A stretch of 64,000 nt of DNA from Trichuris trichiura. Its lineage: Eukaryota; Nematoda; Enoplea; Trichinellida; Trichuridae. Within the stretch, counting starts at the first letter, position 1, and every line of letters begins with the position of its first letter. The notes below the pieces were generated by a model. The model saw only the letters and a list, made by a program, of their open reading frames with translations. It made no database searches and had not been told where the DNA came from. The DNA lies in NCBI GenBank assembly GCA_037903355.1, contig JBAJFE010000005.1, positions 62,001 through 126,000 of the forward strand, read 5' to 3'. A program made the translations under genes and the position numbers. Of this stretch, positions 57,444-64,000 are shown one piece after another.

Positions 57444-59813
57444 TTATAAAAGTTTTAAGGAAAATAACTCTTTCAAACGTTCCGCGTCCTCAATGGTCTC
57501 CGCTAGTGCTTTGCCGGCAGTTTCTGGTAGAAAGAAAACGAATACACCGGCGACAAGGGCTATACTGCCGTATAGAATGGAGACCAAAATTGCGTAGTCT
57601 TCCGCCTAAGGCATTTTATAAAAGAATAATTAAAAATTGAACATACAATAATGCTCACCAACCACAAGGCAAAGTAGGACGCGGCAATGGCACCAACGCG
57701 AGCAATCATGCTGCATAAACCCATTGCGGTGTTTCTAATAACTGTCGGAAACAACTCCGAAGTATATATATAGATGACTGCGTATACAGCGGACAAAACT
57801 GATTTGGCCAGCAGCACAAGAATCATCTTGACAACTTGTTGATCTAAACAAGAGGATTTTGAACTAACGACAACGAAAATAAGAAGAGTGCATACCATTG
57901 CTGATTGGCACAGTGAGAAAAATAAGAAACGTACAAAGTAGAAAACCGACCATGAGAAGTAGTCGTCGGCCGAAGCGATTTATGGTAAGCAAAATGACGA
58001 AAAGACAAGGCATTTCTAGAAAGCCGCCAATAATGAACGACTCGTTTATACTACCTCCCAAAAAACTTGGATTTATAGACAATGCGTAGTAAACGCAAGC
58101 AACGGCAATCCTGAAATGCAAAGCAGCCTTAATTCGTTTGCCAATACTGTTAAGCTTACGAACCAAACATAGAATATGATTAAACTACGACGTCGCAAAA
58201 CCGGACGGCGGAATAAGTCCGCAGCGGACGGCTTATTTCTACTTTGACGTTCTGTGTTTGATTGCGGCTACAATTCAACAAATCGCCTAACCGAATAACC
58301 CGAATAGATAAACCTGTAATTCGATCATATCGGCTACGTCGTTAGGCAATATTCGACCATTAAACTTTGCCGCCTTTTGCAGGATGGCAATTGCTTCGTC
58401 AAAACGTTTGTTAACCATTAGCCAACGGGCCGATTCCGGTACCAACCTGCAACAAATAAAACATACGACTTACAAAACTGAGAACACTGTTCGTTTTCGT
58501 TAATAAATGTCAATTAGTTGCAATTACTGCTCAATGAAACAAGCTGAGACGAGTTAAACGTAGGCATATTAGCATAGGACTTTTTGGAAGATAATAATTT
58601 TTCAAAAATCATTGCTGAGTTACTTATTTCCCGCCTAAGCGGCGCAATACATAGGTAACCTAAAAGGATTAGCTTAAAATGTCCTTCACTTTTAGCGGTT
58701 ACTAGGTTTGCGTAATACTCAACGCCGATACACTATCTTATTTTTAAAAAAAGACGTTTTTACAAAGAAAAAATACTGTATGTAATAAAATAGCAGATTG
58801 GAAGCACCTATTGCCTTAATTTGCATAAAACTTGATGAAACGAAAAGTTACCCACCAATAATAGGAAAAGAAGAGGAAGGCCGGAAGCGAAATGGCCAAC
58901 TGGAGATAGTCGTAACGGTCGAATAGATAGGCCAATGACCCTAAGAAGATTTGACCAAAAGAGAAGAAGATACCGGCGCCAACTCCCGCCAAAACGCGTT
59001 GCTTTGGACCAACCAGTTCGGTACCTGACGGAAAGACAAGTTCATGGTTGCCCTAAGCTCAACAGCTTCAACCTATCACTACGGCAATGACAAATATGCC
59101 GGGATGAGCAAAACCAAGACCAATGCGAAGCAATGCAACCAATGGCCAATAAGGCGCAACGGCAATCAGAATACCGCATGTAAGTTGAAGAATAATGGCT
59201 ACGAAAAAAACCATCTTCCTTCCAAACCTAAACTTACACAACAAACAGAGCATACGATTAGAGAAATAGGTGCCCACGCGCAAAGGGCTCGCCTTACCTG
59301 TCCGAAAGGCGACCGCATATATACGAACCAAAGAATTGTCCAATATAATAGACTGACTGGACAAATGAGCGTACCCATTTTTTGTCGCATACCAAATCCC
59401 ACTACAATAAAGAGCAAAGTAAGGTACGTGCTGTTTTCAGGGCCCAAAATCACAACCTCAGTGACGGCAGTTCTTGTGAAAGACGTCGGATTCCATCGAT
59501 AACCATCTACGCAAGATTGCAAGGTAGCATTGTCGGGAAGCCTTTGGTCCCAATAGGAGACCCCTTTGTATCTTTGGCACGAACTTCCCGAGCTGTCAAT
59601 CAAAGAGGATGACCAGTTGGAAGGCATATAGAAAGTTGACGTTGAGTTTTCGCCGGGATAAATACATCTATGCGGTAGCACTTCGGACGTGAATGTCCAC
59701 GATAGAACATGCATGGACGTAATGATGACCGGCAGGTTGACCAGAAGGTACTGTAACTTCTGGTAGCGCCCAAATTCACCGACATGTTCGCAAAGGATAT
59801 CATCAAACGTCAT
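57444..59813 (-). CDS. SLC22-family organic ion transporter
   Basis: A 12-helix major facilitator protein of about 527 aa that would move organic cations or anions across the plasma membrane. The nine exons are 59457-59813, 59298-59401, 59073-59227, 58856-59024, 58314-58446, 58164-58267, 57896-58110, 57659-57843 and 57444-57605, all with GT-AG introns and matching phases. The start is MTFDDIL, the usual SLC22 opening; an AG 20 bases upstream means a further 5' exon is possible. The large loop after TM1 has several Cys and NxS/T sites and ends in CVDGYRWNP. Then come TEWDLVCD, LSDRFGRK between TM2 and TM3, TELVGPKQR, WLVPESARWL, DLFRRPVLRRRS, NRFGRR, TSELFPTVIRN and FLPETAGKALAETIED. All signature blocks are intact. 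Substrate is not predictable. Confidence 0.93.
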
Positions 59814-61598
59814 CGGCTGCTCCTTTTCAGTCACTAAAAGTAGATACTTCTTTCTAACGAAAATACAGTAGCCAAATATGACGAAAAATATTTGATGAGC
59901 GCTTTGACCCGGTTGCGCTTACTTCTTCGGATGCGCTTGTTCAAATAGATTTCTAAGCAGGTGAGCTTTAATTGACGAGCATATAAAAGGTTGGCTGGCA
60001 AAGGTTCCAACAATCGAGCTGAGATGAAATTGCAATCATTGGTGACAACAAAAGTTTACGAAGGATAAAAGCGGCCGTTAGTTCAAGTTCAAAGCAAACA
60101 AAAATACCGGAATGAAGTGTGACCAGCTTAAAGCATAGAAATGTCAATGTTAGTTCGGCAAGCAGACGAACTAACATTGGCAGCTGGAAATGAGTACAAA
60201 AGTGAACCGACAAAACGAATAGTGAATTAAAAGGAAACTTGAAGCGATAAGCAGGCAGTCAGGTTACGTTGAGTAAATATGCCATTGAAAAGCACGTCAA
60301 GCGCATCGTCAAACGCCGTTTGACAAAAAAGCAGCCGAATCATGCAAATGACTCAAGCGGAATACTGTTTGAATTGGGACGCAACTTGCGTAGCAGCTGC
60401 GACAGGTCGTAGGAAAAAGATTTGGTCGACAAAAACCCAACTGGCTAAACGAAAGTAGAAATACAGGACATGCAAGCAACCAGTTGAAACAAGAGAAACG
60501 ATAAGAATAGAAACTGTTTGAACTCTGTATTACGCAATAAAGGGAAATCTTACAACTGCCAAACCGTAAAATTTACTTTGGACAAGTCGCTAAAAATGAA
60601 GAACAACGGGAAGCTGACAAAAGGATACTTACGAGTTTGACCAAAGCGCTAAGAGTAGACTAAACGGAGCAAGCAATACTGCGCTTTAGCCGGCTAAACG
60701 AGTCCAAAAACGGAAAATTTCTAGACGCGGCAACTGAGAGCACAGTGCAGTAAGAATTGTACCCTGCTGATACTGTAACCATACTGTAGGTAAAATTTCA
60801 ATTACTAAATAAGATTTTAATACAACGATTCTTATAAAAAAAATTCCGACACAAATATACTTGTTACAAAAAAAATTGCCGAGCGGAAGAAGTTTCTTCC
60901 AACTCCTACCGTAATTACGAATTCGCCTAGCCGGATATGGTTGTATTAAAGTGAAATCGGTACTTCTGTGCTAAGCACAAATTTTTTCAATGCTAGTAGA
61001 TGTTTAACAGAAACTGTTTTTACAAGGGAACGACAAAATAGAAACTAGGCAGCTTTAGAGGCCGCTATTATCCCCTGTCCGTACCCCATTGCGGACGATG
61101 CTTATACGGTAGCGTAGAAGCAGGCTTTTAATTTTAAAAAATTATAAAAAGCCACCGACTGCAAAAAATTCGCTGCGTTGGCAGATTATTTTATTTTTAC
61201 GCAAACACAAAATTAAGCTCAACCGCTGAACGGCAAAATTTTAAGTTTATTTCTTAAATAAATTATCAAAACAATATTGTACTTCAAAAGGAAGACAAAA
61301 TTCACGATTAGGCACCAACTGTCAGCTTGATTTGCTTACATTTTGATGCACGGCTTTGGGATGTTGAGTTGAAAATTAATTTTATTAAAAACTACAACAA
61401 ATAAAAGCATCAGTTTTAAGATGTGCATTTCGCGAAGTTGAATGAGGAAAAAATTGAAGGAATCGTTCCATAGGGAGACAATGTAGTAGCTTACGGTAGG
61501 GCAGCAGGTTACATTCTTACTGTATCAGTGGGCATCCGTACCCAATAGCTAATGGAAATGACTTGACTGGCAGCAGGGCTTTAATCAGCAGTTGTTTA
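59814..61598. other. Head-to-head spacer between SLC22 and ATAD1 genes
   Basis: About 1.8 kb between divergent genes, AT-rich towards the ATAD1 side. It should contain both promoters; no specific element could be identified, and no gene is seen. Confidence 0.6.
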
Positions 61599-63826
61599 AT
61601 GGACCAGAATTCTGTTACGCTGCGTTCCGCAGCTTTTCTCGCAGTCCGCTTAGCGGTAGCCTGCATATGTTCTTTTTTCACGGCGAAATTAATCATTAAA
61701 TATATGGATCCCGCATATTCGGAGAAGAAAAGTGCTCGTCGTCAGGTATACATTGCAAAAGATTACGGAATAACCCCGTTGGTGCCTTTTGCAGGCTTGC
61801 CAGCGTTTATCCCGTTTGGGAATCCGTACAGCGCAGCAGGTTGGCATTTACAATTTTGGAGGTAGAATTTTTTGCGCGAACAATTGAAATTTTAAGCTTA
61901 CCGATTACGAGTTGCAAATAGCATCGCAGATTGTTGTGGGTGACGAATCGGGTGCCAGTTGGAGTGACATTGGTGGCTACGACGATTTGCTTGCCGAATT
62001 GAAGGAGACCGTCATTCTTCCATTGAAGTTACGTTCGTCGTCAGCTTTTCTGCAACCTCCCAAAGGTTGTATTGATTTTCCAAACATGTATCCTTGCTTT
62101 GCATGCATCAGCTGTTCTTTTGCGCCCGTATTAAGCGTCGCCTTTTTTTAAAAACAGGAGTACTGTTGTATGGTCCTCCGGGATGCGGCAAAACGTTGAT
62201 CGCTCGCGCTGTTGCCAAAGATGCGGGTAATCCATAACCGTAAATGACTTGCAGGTTCATTCATTTTATTGCAGGCGCCACTTTTATAAATTTGGACATT
62301 TCGTCTCTTACCGACAAGTGGTACGGCGAGTCGGAAAAATTGGCGGCAGCTGTTTTCACCTTAGTGGGTCATCGTTGGTTGGCCATTGGAAAAATTTAAA
62401 TTTTGCCACCGTTGCAGGCTAAAAAAATACAGCCGGCAATTATTTTTATCGACGAAATTGGTTAAGAAAAATGTTTGCCTTACGATCAGTATGAAAACGG
62501 TCGTTTTTGCAGACTCGTTTTTGCGTGTTCGAGAGTCGCGCGATCACGAAACAACCGCTATGATGAAAGCTCAATTCCTCAGCAACTGGGACGGCTTTGC
62601 TTCCGATCGACAATGTCGTGTTGTCATCATTGGCGCCAGTAATCGACCACTGGACGTGGACCCGGCCATTCTGCGGCGTATGCCATCCCGCTTTTGCCTT
62701 AACTTACCGGTACGGCTTAAAAATTCAGTGAAATTTTACAAAGCAGCATTTCCAATCGATTGGCCGCTACTTACCGTAGCACGGCTTCCAAAGGTTGTCA
62801 GAATTTTGTATTAGTTTTAAAGAACTTGAACACTCTTCAAGCGTACTGTAGAAAATGAGCTTCCGTAGACAAATTTGTTTTTCAACGTTCTTCTTTCGTC
62901 CATTGCCATTCGGGCAACTAGTTTGTTCCGACAAAAAAAACAACCGACAGTCCTAATGCGTAATTGGCTCATTCAAGGTCGAATCATTGACTGAACGCTG
63001 CACTTTCATCAATGTCTGTAGTTTACGTTGTCGAGCACAATGCCGCGTCGTTTGTCGTTGCCGAACGCGTCTTTATTCCATTAACTTGAAGTGTATAAAG
63101 CCCGCTTCGTCAGCGCTACTTTCAGACTAAATATAGCGAAGTCATTTGGCGGTATAAAGGTGAGAGAAGTCGTCGCTCCGATTGTAGCCTTAGAGAGGAC
63201 GACGTTTACATGATTCTCAAAAGCTATTAGTAAAGTTTACTGAAGTCATACTGTATGTTGTTGGAAAGCTGCTTTAACTGTTGCCGCCAAATAGCTTGGA
63301 CATTTTGGCTACAAGTTGCTTACTTGATTTTTTTATTGTAACCAATTTTCCCTTTTCGCGCGCATAGCATTTTTTTAGCGTATCGAGTTGGTATGACTTT
63401 TTTAGGATGAAAAACAACGTACGAAAGTTCTAGAGGTGCTGCTTCGTGATGAGCAGGTACGATCGGTTTTGTAAATTATTCGCTCCGCTGACAAACGTTA
63501 AATATCGTATATTCAGCTTCATCCCGACGTGAACTTGGACGAAATAGCTGCTCGGTGTCAATTGTTCTCCTGCTCCGATCTGAGCGAATTATGCCGCCTA
63601 GCCGCCGTAACTCGCGTTCAGGAGCTCCTTCGTTCCGGAGCAAACATGTAAGTATAGGGAAAATTTAAATTTTGCTTTCTTTCTATTATCATTGACTTTT
63701 CAATTAAGAGATGAGCTGAACGATCAGCCGTTTCGATTAGCCGACTTCAAGACGGCATTGGCGCGCATGACACGAGACGATGACTTCAATCGGTGCATCG
63801 ATGTAGAAGGCGCGTTATCGGAGTAG
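61599..63826 (+). CDS. ATAD1: ATAD1/Msp1 AAA ATPase (membrane protein extractase)
   Basis: Msp1/ATAD1 is a tail-anchored-protein extractase of the outer mitochondrial and peroxisomal membranes. The ten exons are 61599-61745, 61795-61839, 61897-62065, 62158-62226, 62275-62363, 62418-62460, 62513-62709, 63406-63456, 63517-63647 and 63709-63826, giving 352 aa, close to the family length. The N-terminus has one membrane helix ([14 protein letters not shown]), then the linker [18 protein letters not shown]. The AAA domain has LLQPPKG-like AFLQPPKG, Walker A GPPGCGKT, pore-loop region [16 protein letters not shown], Walker B IIFIDEID, sensor 1 GASNRP and the arginine-finger block LRRMPSRF. The C-terminal lid is shorter in conserved motifs but ends in the ATAD1-like DFKTALARM. 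All catalytic residues are present. Confidence 0.95.
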
Positions 63827-64000
63827 CACAAAGTAAAAGGAGATGAGCAGCATCGTCGTCGTCTTGCGAATAAACTGTACAGAAAGTGTTCGGCTTCGCT
63901 GCTTTCCTATTCGTTGAAACTCCTTTCGTATATTTTCTTTCTCTGAAGCGGCTGTTGCGCTTGGCATCTTTTCAACTAATTTGCATGTATCGTAAGCTCT
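63827..64000. other. 3' flank of ATAD1 gene
   Basis: This short flank has no gene; an AATAAA-type signal (GCGAATAAACTG, about 63868) could serve ATAD1 polyadenylation. Confidence 0.5.

Noticed and set aside
59044..59502. 152-codon plus-strand ORF
   Set aside because: It lies antisense to SLC22 exons 1-4, which carry the conserved family motifs.
1..64000. Bacterial features (CRISPR, operons, IS elements, phage)
   Set aside because: No spaced direct-repeat array or bacterial-type gene order was seen; the genes are spliced and animal-like.

Overview
This window is nuclear DNA of an invertebrate animal, most likely a nematode. The evidence is compact spliced genes (many introns of 45-60 bp), an innexin, a nematode-style astacin (signal peptide, long prodomain, EGF-like and CUB modules), a Cys-loop channel and H2A.Z proteins that resemble nematode HTZ-1. 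The short introns and moderate GC would suit a clade I (Trichuris/Trichinella-like) nematode, but that placement is inference. Gene models below were built by hand from splice sites, reading phase and family conservation. Each was checked for phase continuity. Two genes fail that check by one base and are flagged.

Layout. 1-2913 (-): innexin, cut by the left edge. 2914-11968: no supportable gene. 11969-14286 (-): two tandem H2A.Z-type histone variant genes with identical intron positions but different C-terminal tails. 14287-20250: no supportable gene. 20251-22351 (+): a rhodopsin-family neuropeptide-type GPCR. 22352-26770: weak candidates only (membrane-helix ORFs, a FLYWCH-like piece). 26771-29116 (+): an intact pogo/Tigger transposon with TIRs, a TA duplication and a complete DDD transposase. 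30535-38845 (-): a four-exon, about 790-aa C2H2 protein with 20 zinc fingers. Its 5.7-kb first intron holds a second, internally deleted Tigger copy, which itself carries a nested foldback hairpin. 42397-42957 (+): a secreted Ser/Glu-rich protein that looks like an orphan astacin prodomain. 43381-44247: two further foldback hairpins. 44527-44598 (-): tRNA-Arg(UCU), followed by a tRNA-like (SINE-like) stretch. 47080-49779 (+): an astacin zinc metalloprotease with an acidic/His-rich prodomain. 53310-57135 (+): a complete nine-exon Cys-loop ligand-gated channel. 57444-59813 (-): a complete nine-exon SLC22 organic ion transporter, tail-to-tail with the channel. 61599-63826 (+): a complete ten-exon ATAD1/Msp1 AAA ATPase, head-to-head with the transporter.

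Functional themes. The genes are ordinary animal genes for signalling, transport, chromatin and protein quality control, and I see no operon-like cluster. The main points of interest are: (i) an H2A.Z pair in which only one copy ends in an SQ motif; (ii) a Tigger derivative that keeps its DNA-binding half but has lost all three catalytic aspartates through an in-frame, microhomology-bounded deletion; (iii) a family of at least four foldback hairpins sharing an inner AGCTTTCGG motif, three of them with AATAAA near their outer ends, one showing a hammerhead-ribozyme-like core and a roughly 14-bp target duplication; and (iv) a Cys-loop channel without the usual PAR motif before TM2.
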